Of a stretch of DNA of 64,000 nucleotides, positions 38,314 to 49,064 are shown piece by piece (positions within the stretch are counted from its first letter, which is position 1; the number at the start of each line of letters is the position of its first letter). Location of the stretch: positions 7,180,501-7,244,500 of the forward strand of contig NZ_CP135921.1 of NCBI RefSeq assembly GCF_032397745.1, written 5' to 3'. A program made the position numbers and the translations under genes. The DNA is from Bradyrhizobium prioriisuperbiae (GTDB lineage Bacteria > Pseudomonadota > Alphaproteobacteria > Rhizobiales > Xanthobacteraceae). The notes under the pieces are model-generated. The model ran no database searches and was not told the origin of the DNA. It worked only from the letters and a program-made list of their open reading frames with translations.

Positions 38314-38322
38314 GCCCTCACC

Positions 38323-38811
38323 TCAGCGGTATGGCGCATCGAGCGCGATGCTTTTGGCGATTTCGCGCTCCCAGCGGTCGCCGTTGGCGAGCAGCTTGGC
38401 CTTGTCATAGAACAGTTCCTCGCGCGTCTCGGTCGCGAACTCGAAGTTCGGTCCCTCGACGATGGCATCGACCGGACAGGCCTCCTGGCACAAACCGCAA
38501 TAGATGCATTTCACCATGTCGATGTCGTAACGCACGGTGCGGCGGGTGCCGTCGTTGCGGCGCGGGCCGGCTTCGATGGTGATGGCCTGGGCCGGGCAAA
38601 CCGCCTCGCACAGCTTGCACGCGATGCAGCGTTCCTCGCCGTTGGGATAACGGCGCAGCGCGTGCTCGCCGCGGAAGCGCGGCGAGATCGGCCCCTTCTC
38701 GAACGGGTAGTTCAGGGTCGGCTTCGGTTTGAAGAAATACTGCATGGCGAGGATAAACGCCGAGACGAATTCCTTCAGCAGCAGCGAACGGGTTGCGGTT
38801 GCGACACTCAT
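38323..38811 (-). CDS. nuoI: NADH-quinone oxidoreductase subunit I
   Basis: The 162-residue ferredoxin-like subunit carries clusters N6a and N6b. Its two 4Fe-4S motifs are [12 protein letters not shown] and [12 protein letters not shown]. The N-terminal amphipathic helix ([21 protein letters not shown]) binds the membrane arm. It lies between nuoH and nuoJ with short gaps. Confidence 0.95.
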   Translation of the reverse strand: MSVATATRSLLLKEFVSAFILAMQYFFKPKPTLNYPFEKGPISPRFRGEHALRRYPNGEERCIACKLCEAVCPAQAITIEAGPRRNDGTRRTVRYDIDMVKCIYCGLCQEACPVDAIVEGPNFEFATETREELFYDKAKLLANGDRWEREIAKSIALDAPYR

Positions 38812-38818
38812 AAGGGCC

Positions 38819-39850
38819 TCATTTCGGCGCGAGCCCGCCGAATTGCAGCACGGCGGCGACGATCACCACCATGGCCAGCGAAATCGGCAAAAACACCTTC
38901 CAGCCCAGGCGCATCAGCTGGTCGTAGCGATAGCGCGGCACGATGGCCTTGGCCATCGCGAACAGGAAGAACATGAAGAACAGTTTCAGCACGAACCAGA
39001 TCACGCCCGGCACCCAGGTGAAGGGCGCGAACGGGAACGGCGGCAGCCAGCCACCCAGAAACATGATGGCGCCCATGGCGCACATGGTGGCGATGGCAAC
39101 ATACTCGCCGAGCATGAACATCATGTACGGGGTGGAGCCATATTCGACCATGAAACCGGCGACGAGCTCGGATTCCGCTTCGACCAGATCGAACGGCGGG
39201 CGGTTGGTTTCGGCCAGCGCCGACACGTAGAAGATCACGAACAGCGGGAACAGCGGCAGCCAGTACCAACCGAACAGACCCACCTTGGTGTTCTGCGCCT
39301 CGACAATCGCGGTGAGGTTCAGCGAGCCAACGCAGAGCAGCACGCAGATGATGACGAAGCCGATCGAGACCTCGTAGGACACCATCTGCGCCGCGGAGCG
39401 TAGCGCGGCCAGGAACGGATACTTCGAGTTCGAGGCCCAGCCGGCCATGATTATGCCGTAGATCGACAGCGACGAGATCGCGAAGATGTAGAGGATGCCG
39501 ACATTGATGTCGGCAATCACCCAGCCAAGATTGACCGGGATCACCGCCCAGGCAGCCAGCGCCAGCACGCAGGACACCAGCGGCGCCAGCAGGAACACGC
39601 CCTTGTTGGCGCCCGCCGGGATCACCGGTTCCTTCAGCACGAACTTCAGGAGGTCGGCGAAGGACTGGAACAGGCCGAACGGGCCAACCACGTTGGGACC
39701 GCGGCGGATCTGCACCGCCGCCCAAATCTTGCGGTCAGCCAGCAGGATATAGGCGATCGCGACCAGGAGGATCACCAGCAGCATCACGCTCTGCGCCACC
39801 ATGATGATCAGCGGCCACAGATAGCTGGTCCAGAATTCGGCGAAGGTCAT
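38819..39850 (-). CDS. nuoH: NADH-quinone oxidoreductase subunit H
   Basis: The 343-residue subunit forms part of the quinone chamber. It has eight to nine helices, with [18 protein letters not shown] in the first loop, [21 protein letters not shown] and the conserved loop [15 protein letters not shown]. The C-terminus contains [13 protein letters not shown]. The start lies four bases after the nuoG stop. Confidence 0.95.
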   Translation of the reverse strand: MTFAEFWTSYLWPLIIMVAQSVMLLVILLVAIAYILLADRKIWAAVQIRRGPNVVGPFGLFQSFADLLKFVLKEPVIPAGANKGVFLLAPLVSCVLALAAWAVIPVNLGWVIADINVGILYIFAISSLSIYGIIMAGWASNSKYPFLAALRSAAQMVSYEVSIGFVIICVLLCVGSLNLTAIVEAQNTKVGLFGWYWLPLFPLFVIFYVSALAETNRPPFDLVEAESELVAGFMVEYGSTPYMMFMLGEYVAIATMCAMGAIMFLGGWLPPFPFAPFTWVPGVIWFVLKLFFMFFLFAMAKAIVPRYRYDQLMRLGWKVFLPISLAMVVIVAAVLQFGGLAPK

Positions 39851-39854
39851 CGGC

Positions 39855-41930
39855 TTACTCCGCTGCCGTCAGGATACGGGCCGACGCCAGCCGCGAACAC
39901 TCGGCCATCGTCGCGGACGCTCGCGCGATGGGGTTGGTCATGTAGAAATCCTCCACCGGGGAGACGAAGCCTGCCTTGTCGACGCTGCCGCCGCGCGCGG
40001 CGAGCGTGCCGACCGAGGTCGCATCCGCCGGCGCAATCTGGTCGACGCGCATCAGATGCGGCACCGCCTTGAAGATCGCCTGACGCAGCGCGGCCAGCGA
40101 GTCGTAGGGCAGCTTCTTGCCGAGCACGTCCGACAATGCGCGCAGGACCGCCCAGTCCTCGCGGGCATCGCCCGGCGGGAACCCAGCACGGTTGGCAATC
40201 TGCACCCGTCCTTCGGTGTTGACGTAAATCCCGGTCTTCTCGGTGTAGGCGGCGCCCGGCAGGATCACGTCGGCGCGGTGTGCGCCTCGGTCACCATGGG
40301 TGCCGATGTAGACCACGAACGTACTGTCCGGGACCTTGATCTCGTCGGCCGCGAGCGAAAACAGCACATCGAGCGCGCCGGCCGTCGTCATCTGCGCCGC
40401 GTTGAGAGCGCCCTCGCCCGGCGCAAAGCCGATATCGAGCGCGCCGACACTGGAGGCTGCCGACTGCAGCACGGCAAAGCCGTTCCAGTCGTCCTTGATG
40501 GCGCCGACACCGGCGGCAAGCTTGGCCGCCTGCGCCAGGATCGCGGCACCATCGGCGCGCGCGGTGGCGCCCGCGCCCACCAGCACGATCGGATGGGTGG
40601 CGCCGTTCAGCACCTGGGCAAACGAATGCTTGCCGGCGGCGAGATCGGCCAGCGTGTCGCTGCCGGCGCCGAGATAGTCATAAGCATAGGTCAGGTCGGC
40701 CTTCTCGCCGATCACGCCGATCTTGAGCTGGCCGGTGCGCCAGCGCTTGCGGATCCGCGCGTTGAGCACGGCGGCTTCCTTGCGCGGATTGCTGCCGACA
40801 ATCAGGAGCGCATCGGCCTGCTCGATGCCGGCGATGGTCGGATTGAAAATGTAGGACGCGCGGCCCGCCTTCGGATCGAAGGCGCCTGCGCTCTGTGTCG
40901 CCAGATTGGACGAGCCGAGCTTCGCCAGCAGGTCCTTCAGGGCGAACATCTCCTCGACCGCGGCGAGGTCGCCGGCGATGGCGCCGATCCGCTTGCCGTC
41001 AGCACGGCCAACCTTGGCGGCGACGGCGGCGAACGCTTCCTGCCAGGAGGCCGGGCGCAACTTCCCGTTGTCGCGGATATAAGGCCGGTCGAGCCGCTGG
41101 GTGCGCAGACCGTCGACCACATGACGGGTCTTGTCGGAGATCCACTCCTCGTTCACGGCCTCGTTGACGCGCGGCAGAATGCGCATCACCTCGCGGCCGC
41201 GGGTATCGACACGAATGGCGGAGCCGACCGCGTCCATCACGTCGACCGACTGGGTCTTGCCGAGCTCCCAGGGGCGCGCAGCGAAGGCATAAGGCTTCGA
41301 GGTCAGCGCGCCCACCGGGCAGATGTCGACCAGGTTGCCCTGCAGTTCGGACGTCAGTGCGCTCTCGAGATAAGTGGTGATCTCCATGTCCTCGCCGCGG
41401 CCGGTGGCGCCCATTTCAGCCACGCCGCAGACTTCGGTGGAGAAGCGGACGCAGCGCGTGCACTGGATGCAGCGGGTCATCGAGGTCTTGACCAGCGCGC
41501 CGAGATACTTGTCCTCGACCGCGCGCTTGTTTTCGGCAAACCGGCTGGTGTCGACACCGTAGCCCATCGCCTGGTCCTGCAGATCGCACTCGCCGCCCTG
41601 ATCGCAGATCGGGCAATCCAGCGGATGGTTGATCAGCAGGAATTCCATCACGCCTTCGCGCGCCTTCTTGACCATCGGCGAGCGGGTCGACACCGACGGC
41701 AATTCGCCATTCGGGCCGGGCCGGCAATCGCGCACGCCCCAGGCACAGCTTGCGACTGGCTTGGGTGATCCCTTCACCTCGACCAGGCACATGCGGCAGT
41801 TGCCCGCGATGGACAGCCGCTCGTGGTAGCAGAAGCGCGGAATTTCGGCGCCGGCGGCCTCGCACGCCTGCAACAGCGTGTACTCCGCGGGAACTTCGAT
41901 TTCCTTGCCGTCGATGAGAAGCTTCGTCAT
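39855..41930 (-). CDS. nuoG: NADH-quinone oxidoreductase subunit G
   Basis: The 691-residue subunit of the peripheral arm carries several Fe-S clusters. It shows an N-terminal 2Fe-2S domain ([29 protein letters not shown]), the His-Cys cluster segment [19 protein letters not shown], and two 4Fe-4S ligand sets ([24 protein letters not shown]). A molybdopterin-oxidoreductase-like domain without cofactor follows. It is preceded, four bases upstream, by an unrecognised gene that separates it from nuoF. Confidence 0.95.
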   Translation of the reverse strand: MTKLLIDGKEIEVPAEYTLLQACEAAGAEIPRFCYHERLSIAGNCRMCLVEVKGSPKPVASCAWGVRDCRPGPNGELPSVSTRSPMVKKAREGVMEFLLINHPLDCPICDQGGECDLQDQAMGYGVDTSRFAENKRAVEDKYLGALVKTSMTRCIQCTRCVRFSTEVCGVAEMGATGRGEDMEITTYLESALTSELQGNLVDICPVGALTSKPYAFAARPWELGKTQSVDVMDAVGSAIRVDTRGREVMRILPRVNEAVNEEWISDKTRHVVDGLRTQRLDRPYIRDNGKLRPASWQEAFAAVAAKVGRADGKRIGAIAGDLAAVEEMFALKDLLAKLGSSNLATQSAGAFDPKAGRASYIFNPTIAGIEQADALLIVGSNPRKEAAVLNARIRKRWRTGQLKIGVIGEKADLTYAYDYLGAGSDTLADLAAGKHSFAQVLNGATHPIVLVGAGATARADGAAILAQAAKLAAGVGAIKDDWNGFAVLQSAASSVGALDIGFAPGEGALNAAQMTTAGALDVLFSLAADEIKVPDSTFVVYIGTHGDRGAHRADVILPGAAYTEKTGIYVNTEGRVQIANRAGFPPGDAREDWAVLRALSDVLGKKLPYDSLAALRQAIFKAVPHLMRVDQIAPADATSVGTLAARGGSVDKAGFVSPVEDFYMTNPIARASATMAECSRLASARILTAAE

Positions 41931-41934
41931 CGTC

Positions 41935-42426
41935 TCACGACTTCCTCAATTTGCAATCCGGCGCAATCACGCCGGCCTGTTGCATCGATGTCTTGATCCA
42001 TTGCTGCGCGCCGCCGCTGAAGGTCGCCAGGTAGGCCGGCTCCGCAACATTCTTTTCGCACAGGAACGGAAGGTGTGGTTTCAGGTCGTAATCGCACGAC
42101 GCCTGCCACTCGCGCTTGTCGGCGAACGCCACGATCGCCTCCTCGCAGGAGTAGAGAAAATAGGAAACGAAACTCTCGTACTGCGCCAGCATCTCGCGAC
42201 CGCCGGCCTTGATCGCATCCAGGTCCGGGACGGAAAATTTTGGATTCTTCAGCGCCAGATCGGTGTAGCCGAGAAACGCCTGACGCGCCGCAGCCGCACG
42301 GTTGTTGGAGCGGATCTCATTGATCTGGAACAGGATCGCGACAAAGCCGAGCAAGGCAACGGCCGCCTGCGCCATCTGCGCAAGCGTTCCGAACTTCTGC
42401 CACCATGCTGCAGCCGGTTGCGCCAT
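41935..42426 (-). CDS. Unrecognised single-helix membrane protein inserted between nuoF and nuoG
   Basis: From the ATG at 42426 (seven bases after the nuoF stop, GGAG ten bases upstream) the product has 163 residues. Residues 19-35 (AQAAVALLGFVAILFQI) form one membrane helix. A soluble helical part follows, with NEIRSNNRAAAARQAF and several cysteines (YSCEEAI, ASCDYDL, FLCEKN, PDCKLRKS). It is embedded in the nuo operon with gaps of seven and four bases, so it is made with complex I. The E. coli nuo operon has no such gene. It could be an assembly factor, an accessory subunit or a passenger gene; I do not recognise a family. Confidence 0.78.
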   Translation of the reverse strand: MAQPAAAWWQKFGTLAQMAQAAVALLGFVAILFQINEIRSNNRAAAARQAFLGYTDLALKNPKFSVPDLDAIKAGGREMLAQYESFVSYFLYSCEEAIVAFADKREWQASCDYDLKPHLPFLCEKNVAEPAYLATFSGGAQQWIKTSMQQAGVIAPDCKLRKS

Positions 42427-42433
42427 GCCCTGA

Positions 42434-43755
<1,322 letters not shown>

Positions 43756-43756
<1 letters not shown>

Positions 43757-44397
43757 CACACTTTATCCTTCAAAGTGGCGGTGGTCGAAGCGACATCCTG
43801 CAACGAGGTCTGTCCGCTGACGGGGGCTGCGAACTGCCGACCCGTCTGCGAACCCGGCTTCGGCGTCGTGCCGGCAGCAAAGCCGTCCAGCACCTTGTTC
43901 AGGCTGTCCACCGTCAGGTCTTCGTAAGTGTCCTTCCAGATCATCACCATCGGCGCGTTCACGCAGGCGCCCAGGCACTCCACCTCTTCCCAGCTGAAAT
44001 CGCCGTCGGCGGAGACATGGAACGGATCATGATGGATGCGGTGCTGGCACGCCTTGATCAGGTCGCCGGCGCCGCGCAACTGGCATGGCGTGGTGCCGCA
44101 GACCTGCACATGGGCCTTCTTGCCCACGGGCTGCAGCAGGAACATCGTATAGAAGGTCGCGACTTCCAGCACGCGCACATAAGGCATATCCAGGAGATCA
44201 GCCACGGCGCGGATCGCAGGCTCCGACACCCAGCCTTCGTGCTCTTCCTGCACCTTCCACAGGATCGGAATCACGGCGGAGGCCTGGCGTCCTTCCGGAT
44301 ATTTCGCGATCTGGGCGTTCGCCCAGGCGAGAGTTTCCGGCTTGAACGTGAAGCTCGCGGGCTGCAGCTCTTTTGGTGCGAGGCGGCGGACGGACAT
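43756..44397 (-). CDS. nuoE: NADH-quinone oxidoreductase subunit E
   Basis: The 213-residue thioredoxin-fold subunit holds 2Fe-2S cluster N1a, bound by cysteines in [13 protein letters not shown] and [12 protein letters not shown]. The C-terminal ~45 residues (after [16 protein letters not shown]) form a low-complexity extension longer than in E. coli. It starts 14 bases after the FkbM methyltransferase gene and is coupled to nuoF. Confidence 0.95.
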
Positions 44398-44411
44398 CGG
44401 CTTTCAGTCTC

Positions 44412-45374
44412 TCAATGAACGCTGCGCCCGGCGCGGGCGTTCAGGTGATGGAAACGCTCTTCCCAGAACGCGCTCGAGGTCGCGAACACATTGTAGCCAA
44501 TGTTGCGCGCGGTCTTGATGCGATCCAGCATCGAAAGTTCTTTCAGGGTCTCGAACCGGTTGCTCACCGGATCGTGGACGATCAGCTTCAGCTGCGTGTG
44601 ATCAAGGATATAGCGCGACACCGTGTGGGCGCGATCGGAGCCATGCTCCTCGCACAGGATCACGGTGTCCGCCTGCAACAGCCGGGTGCCGCCCCTGATG
44701 GCGTCGATCTCGACGCCCTCGACGTCGAGCTTCACCAGATAGCGTCCGGTGGCGGCGATCTTGCCGTCGTCGATCAGGTTGTCGAGCGCGAGCACCGGCA
44801 CGTCTTCACCGACTGCATTGGCCGGACCGGCAATGCTGAAGGCCTCGTGCTTGGTGCCCGACAGCCGCGCGGTGCCGCGGACCGCGCCGATTGCGCAGTT
44901 CAGCACTTCGAAACGGTTGCCGCTGATCGCCGCATTGTTGGACAGCTTGGCAAAATTGACCGAAGACGGTTCGATCGCGATCGCCTTATGGGCACCGAAC
45001 GGCGCGCTCGACACCAGCACCGACCAGTAGCCGTAGTTGGCGCCGCAATCGATCAGCACATAATCGACGTCGCGGGAATCCAGAAACAGCAGTTCGAGCT
45101 CGCTCTCGTAGCTGAGCGAGCGATTGAGCAGCTTGCTCCAGTAACCGTCGCCATAGGGAAACGCAAAGATCGCGTCGGCGTTCAGCCGCATGGCGATGTC
45201 GCGCTCGGGCAGTGTCTTGCGCAGCAGGTTGGCGCACATGTTGTAGCCGCGATGGGCGAACAGCGACGACACCTTCGATCCCGCGATCAGTGTCAGCGCG
45301 GCAAGCTGCTCCCACGCGTTCGCCCCCTCGAGGACGCCCGTTGTCCGGTCGTACTGGATGGGAGCCAGCGCCAT
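44412..45374 (-). CDS. FkbM-family SAM methyltransferase inside the nuo operon
   Basis: The 320-residue product has an N-terminal helical part of about 100 residues, then the FkbM methyltransferase fold: VLIDCGANYGYWSVLV (SAM motif I), AIAIEPSSVNFAKLSNNAAI, the FkbM hallmark LVKLDVEGVEIDAIRGG and ILCEEHGSD. FkbM enzymes are mostly O-methyltransferases acting on sugars, polyketides and other small molecules. Its ATG overlaps the nuoD stop (TGATG) and its stop is 14 bases before nuoE, so it is translated with complex I. The substrate is unknown: a complex I subunit or an unrelated glycan is possible. No base-composition difference from its neighbours is obvious. Confidence 0.88.
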   Translation of the reverse strand: MALAPIQYDRTTGVLEGANAWEQLAALTLIAGSKVSSLFAHRGYNMCANLLRKTLPERDIAMRLNADAIFAFPYGDGYWSKLLNRSLSYESELELLFLDSRDVDYVLIDCGANYGYWSVLVSSAPFGAHKAIAIEPSSVNFAKLSNNAAISGNRFEVLNCAIGAVRGTARLSGTKHEAFSIAGPANAVGEDVPVLALDNLIDDGKIAATGRYLVKLDVEGVEIDAIRGGTRLLQADTVILCEEHGSDRAHTVSRYILDHTQLKLIVHDPVSNRFETLKELSMLDRIKTARNIGYNVFATSSAFWEERFHHLNARAGRSVH

Positions 45375-46564
45375 CAGCGATCGACCTCACCGAACACGAT
45401 ATCGAGCGAGCCGAGGATAGCCGAGACATCTGCCAGCAGATGCCCCTTGCAGATGAAGTCCATCGCCTGCAGATGCGCGAACCCGGGCGCGCGGATCTTG
45501 CACTTGTAGGGCTTGTTGCTGCCGTCGGCGACGAGATAGACGCCGAACTCGCCCTTCGGCGCCTCGACCGCGGCATAGACTTCGCCAGCCGGCACGTGGA
45601 AACCCTCGGTATAGAGCTTGAAGTGATGGATCAGCGCTTCCATCGAGCGCTTCATCTCGCCGCGGCGCGGCGGGAAGATCTTGCTGTCCTCGGTGGCGAC
45701 TGGCCCCTGCGCATCGGCCAGCCGCAGTTTCTCGATGCACTGTTTCATGATGCGCACCGACTGGCGCATCTCCTCGACGCGGATGCAGTAGCGATCGTAG
45801 CAGTCGCCGTTCTTGCCGATCGGAATGTCGAAATCCATCTCGGCGTAACACTCGTAGGGCTGCGACTTGCGCAAGTCCCAGGCGGCGCCGGAGCCGCGCA
45901 CCATCACGCCGGAGAAGCCCCACTCCCACGCCTGCTCCAGCGTCACCACACCGATGTCAACGTTGCGCTGCTTGAAGATGCGGTTGTCGGTCAACAGCGT
46001 CTCGAGATCGTCGACCACCTTGAGGAACGGATCGCACCAGTCCCAGATATCCTGAATCAGCGCCGGCGGCAGGTCCTGATGCACGCCGCCGATGCGGAAG
46101 AACGCCGCGTGCATGCGGCTGCCCGACGCGCGCTCGTAGAACACCATCAGCTTTTCGCGCTCTTCAAAGCCCCACAGCGGCGGGGTCAGCGCACCGACGT
46201 CCATCGCCTGCGTCGTGACGTTAAGCAGATGCGACAGGATGCGTCCGATCTCGCAGTACAACACGCGGATCAGCTGTCCGCGGCGCGGCACGGCGATGCC
46301 GAGCAGCTTTTCCGCGGCGAGGCAGAAGGCATGCTCCTGGTTCATCGGCGCGACATAGTCGAGCCGGTCGAAATACGGGATCGCCTGCAGATAGGTCTTC
46401 TGCTCGATCAGCTTCTCGGTGCCGCGATGCAGCAGGCCGATGTGCGGATCGACGCGCTCGACCACCTCGCCGTCGAGCTCGAGCACCAGGCGCAGCACGC
46501 CGTGGGCCGCCGGATGCTGCGGCCCGAAATTGATGGTGAAATTGCGGAGCGATGCCTCAGCCAT
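45374..46564 (-). CDS. nuoD: NADH-quinone oxidoreductase subunit D
   Basis: The 396-residue 49-kDa-type subunit forms the quinone pocket with NuoB. It has [54 protein letters not shown], the region [14 protein letters not shown] and the C-terminal DIVFGEVDR. It starts one base after the nuoC stop and overlaps the FkbM methyltransferase gene. Confidence 0.96.
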   Translation of the reverse strand: MAEASLRNFTINFGPQHPAAHGVLRLVLELDGEVVERVDPHIGLLHRGTEKLIEQKTYLQAIPYFDRLDYVAPMNQEHAFCLAAEKLLGIAVPRRGQLIRVLYCEIGRILSHLLNVTTQAMDVGALTPPLWGFEEREKLMVFYERASGSRMHAAFFRIGGVHQDLPPALIQDIWDWCDPFLKVVDDLETLLTDNRIFKQRNVDIGVVTLEQAWEWGFSGVMVRGSGAAWDLRKSQPYECYAEMDFDIPIGKNGDCYDRYCIRVEEMRQSVRIMKQCIEKLRLADAQGPVATEDSKIFPPRRGEMKRSMEALIHHFKLYTEGFHVPAGEVYAAVEAPKGEFGVYLVADGSNKPYKCKIRAPGFAHLQAMDFICKGHLLADVSAILGSLDIVFGEVDR

Positions 46565-46565
46565 T

Positions 46566-47186
46566 TTAACTGCCTGCCTTTCCGCCCGCCGCCTTCTCGT
46601 CGCCGGGCAGCGGATAGTCCGCGCCTTCCCACGGCGACATGAAATCGAACTTGCGGAATTCCTGATTAAGCTTGACCGGCTCGTACACCACCCGCTTTTC
46701 CTGGTCGTCGTAACGCACTTCGACGAAGCCAGTGAGCGGGAAATCCTTGCGCAGCGGGTGGCCGTCGAAGCCGTAGTCGGTCAGAAGCCGCCGCATGTCC
46801 GGATGACCGGTGAAGATCACCCCGTAGAGATCATAGGTCTCGCGCTCGAACCAGTCAGCGCCGGGAAACACGTCGATAATCGACGGCACCTGCGTGGTCT
46901 CGCCGGCAAACGCGCGCAGCCGGACGCGCTCGTTCAGGACCGGCGACAGGAAATGATAGACCACGTCAAAGCGCAGCTCGCGGCCCGGATAGTCGACCGC
47001 GGTGACGTCGATAAAGTTGACAAAGCGAAATCGCGGATCGTCGCGCAAGGTCCGCACGATCTCCACAATTTTGCCGGTCTCGACGGTGATCGTCAGCTGG
47101 TTGAAGGCGACGTCGTGCGCGAGCGCGGCGCCAGGCAGCGCTTCGACAATCGTCTGGCCCAAAGCATCCAGTTTGGCGTCGTCCAT
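46566..47186 (-). CDS. nuoC: NADH-quinone oxidoreductase subunit C
   Basis: The 206-residue 30-kDa-type subunit has the signature [20 protein letters not shown] followed by [20 protein letters not shown]. It is separate from NuoD, unlike the fused NuoCD of E. coli. It starts 28 bases after the nuoB stop and ends one base before nuoD. Confidence 0.95.
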   Translation of the reverse strand: MDDAKLDALGQTIVEALPGAALAHDVAFNQLTITVETGKIVEIVRTLRDDPRFRFVNFIDVTAVDYPGRELRFDVVYHFLSPVLNERVRLRAFAGETTQVPSIIDVFPGADWFERETYDLYGVIFTGHPDMRRLLTDYGFDGHPLRKDFPLTGFVEVRYDDQEKRVVYEPVKLNQEFRKFDFMSPWEGADYPLPGDEKAAGGKAGS

Positions 47187-47214
47187 TCCTGACAGCCTTC
47201 AGCGTTGCAAATCT

Positions 47215-47787
47215 TTAGCGTTCAATCGTGCCGGTGCGCCGGATCTTCTTCTGCAGCAGCATGACGCCGTACAGCAGCGCTTCGGCCGTCGGGGGACAGC
47301 CCGGCACGTAGATATCGACGGGCACGATGCGGTCGCAGCCGCGCACCACCGAATAGGAGTAGTGATAGTAGCCGCCGCCGTTGGCGCAGGAGCCCATCGA
47401 GATGACGTAGCGCGGCTCCGGCATCTGGTCGTAGACCTTGCGCAGCGCCGGCGCCATCTTGTTGGTCAGCGTGCCGGCGACGATCATGACGTCGGACTGG
47501 CGCGGCGAGGCCCGCGGGGCAAAGCCGAACCGCTCGGCGTCGTAGCGCGGCATCGACATCTGCATCATCTCGACCGCGCAGCAGGCGAGCCCGAAGGTCA
47601 TCCACATCAGCGAGCCGGTGCGCGCCCAGGTGATCAGGTCGTCGGTCGCGGTGACGAAGAAGCCCTTGTCGGCGAGTTCGTTGTTGACCTCGAGGAAGAA
47701 GCGATCGTCCGCCCCCACCGGCTTGCCGGTGCGCGGATCAAGTACGCCGGTTGAGGCCTGTGCGACAGCTGGCTGGATCAATCCCAT
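47215..47787 (-). CDS. nuoB: NADH-quinone oxidoreductase subunit B
   Basis: The 190-residue subunit binds terminal cluster N2. Cysteine ligands are seen in [32 protein letters not shown] and [12 protein letters not shown] chose the ATG at 47787 (GGGAG seven bases upstream), which overlaps the nuoA stop by ten bases. A longer frame would begin inside nuoA. Confidence 0.95.
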   Translation of the reverse strand: MGLIQPAVAQASTGVLDPRTGKPVGADDRFFLEVNNELADKGFFVTATDDLITWARTGSLMWMTFGLACCAVEMMQMSMPRYDAERFGFAPRASPRQSDVMIVAGTLTNKMAPALRKVYDQMPEPRYVISMGSCANGGGYYHYSYSVVRGCDRIVPVDIYVPGCPPTAEALLYGVMLLQKKIRRTGTIER

Positions 47788-48143
47788 TCCAGCGCTCCCT
47801 TCTTCCATTCATAGGCAAAGCCGATGGTCAGCACACCCAGGAATACCATCATCGACCAGAACCCGGCGGCGCCGAGCTTGCCGAAGGCCACCGCCCACGG
47901 GAACAGGAAGGCGACTTCGAGGTCGAAAATGATGAACAGGATGGCGACCAGATAGAAGCGCACGTCGAACTTCATGCGCGCGTCGTCGAAGGCGTTGAAC
48001 CCGCACTCGTAGGCGGACAACTTTTCCGGATCCGGCTGCTGGTAGGCCACAAGGAAGGGAGCAATCAGAAGCGCCAGACCGATTACGACAGCGACGCCAA
48101 TGAACACGACAAGGGGTAGATAACTCTGCAAGATGCCGCCCAT
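47778..48143 (-). CDS. nuoA: NADH-quinone oxidoreductase subunit A
   Basis: The 121-residue subunit has three helices, with the loop [24 protein letters not shown] between the first and second that carries the quinone-site Cys, and helix [16 protein letters not shown]. It heads the operon; a promoter candidate lies about 70 bases upstream. Confidence 0.95.
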   Translation of the reverse strand: MGGILQSYLPLVVFIGVAVVIGLALLIAPFLVAYQQPDPEKLSAYECGFNAFDDARMKFDVRFYLVAILFIIFDLEVAFLFPWAVAFGKLGAAGFWSMMVFLGVLTIGFAYEWKKGALEWD

Positions 48144-48206
48144 CGGCGATCCTCGATCTCAGCGGAAGAACCGTTCCGCAGATTCGCGAAACTTTGGAAT
48201 GGTTCT

Positions 48207-48235
48207 GGATTAGCGCAGTGCAACAGGGGTGGCAA
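48207..48235 (-). promoter_or_regulatory. Candidate nuo operon promoter
   Basis: On the minus strand TTGCCA (48230-48235) and TAATCC (48207-48212) are 17 bases apart, upstream of nuoA. The -10 is weak. The CAAGT-type repeats at 48270-48308 lie just upstream of it. Confidence 0.38.
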
Positions 48236-48269
48236 GACAAGGTATTTTGAGGATTCCTGCCGGTGGGTC

Positions 48270-48308
48270 GAAGTCCGGGGACAAGTCTAGGTGCAAGTAG
48301 TGACAAGT
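48270..48308. repeat. Four near-phased GAAGT/CAAGT repeats upstream of nuoA
   Basis: GAAGT (48270) and CAAGT (48282, 48294 and 48304) are spaced by 12, 12 and 10 bases, close to one helical turn. Two are part of the longer unit GACAAGTCT. They sit between the marR stop and the nuo promoter candidate. Confidence 0.4.
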
Positions 48309-48340
48309 CTTTTTCAGGCGGCTGGCCTGGACACAATTCC

Positions 48341-48862
48341 TTAATCCGAATACCCCCTCTCCGCCTCCAGCATGTCGACCGCCCGGGCGGTCAGACGGTC
48401 GATATAATCCAGCAACATTTGCTCCCGTTCCTCACTCAGCCCCTCCAGGAGGTGCTGCTGGCGCTCGATCGCACCGGCGACGATCCGGTCATGGGCCGCC
48501 AGCCCGGTTTTGGTCAGCGAGACCAGAATCTCTCGCGTGTCGCGTGCATTGACCGCCTTCGCGACCAGCTTGCGCGAAACGAGACCGGCCAGCGCCCGGC
48601 TGATCTGCCCCTTGTCCATGCCGACCGCATCCGCCAGCCGCGCGACACTCATCGGCGGCCGCCGGCCCAGTGACGCCACGAGGCCGAACTCGACCGACGA
48701 CAGCCCGGCCAGACGCTTGTAGCGCAACAACGCGCCCCGCTTGAGCAGGTTGCCCAGCACAATCAGCCGCGACGACATCATCACCGTGATCGGGGCCAGC
48801 GCCGGATCGTCGGAGCCGCCGTCCGGGATGTGCTGCTCGCCTGTCGCTGGGGATCTCGCCAT
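48341..48862 (-). CDS. MarR-family transcriptional regulator
   Basis: The 173-residue product has the MarR winged helix: MSVARLADAVGMDKGQISRAL (helix-turn-helix), GLVSRKLVAK and the beta wing VNARDTREILVSLTKTG. C-terminal dimerisation helices follow. I chose the ATG at 48862 because AGAGG lies seven to eight bases upstream; the open frame extends further without family support. It is divergent from the Rieske oxygenase gene, and a near-perfect 21-base palindrome overlaps that gene's -35. MarR repressors usually respond to aromatic ligands, which fits the neighbour. Confidence 0.88.
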   Translation of the reverse strand: MARSPATGEQHIPDGGSDDPALAPITVMMSSRLIVLGNLLKRGALLRYKRLAGLSSVEFGLVASLGRRPPMSVARLADAVGMDKGQISRALAGLVSRKLVAKAVNARDTREILVSLTKTGLAAHDRIVAGAIERQQHLLEGLSEEREQMLLDYIDRLTARAVDMLEAERGYSD

Positions 48863-48977
48863 CCGCCGACCTCTGCCAAGAAAACCGCGTTTAGCCAAGA
48901 GCCGGCCGAGAGCAAACCGACAGTGCGTCACATATGAAGCGGACTGCCTATCCCCGCTTTAGCGGCTCCCTGCGTTA

Positions 48978-49010
48978 ATCGTTGACATTGTCATCGATCT
49001 ATTCTCCAAT
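48978..49010 (+). promoter_or_regulatory. Rieske oxygenase promoter with overlapping MarR operator
   Basis: TTGACA (48982-48987) and TCCAAT (49005-49010) are 17 bases apart and point towards the oxygenase gene. A palindrome at 48978-48998 with arms ATCGTTGACA and TGTCATCGAT around a central T matches at nine of ten positions per arm and covers the -35. This is the expected size and place for a MarR dimer operator. Confidence 0.6.
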
Positions 49011-49064
49011 TTTGAAACGCTCAAAAAGCGCGGCCGCAGAAGTCGCATCCGGGGAGACCACGTC

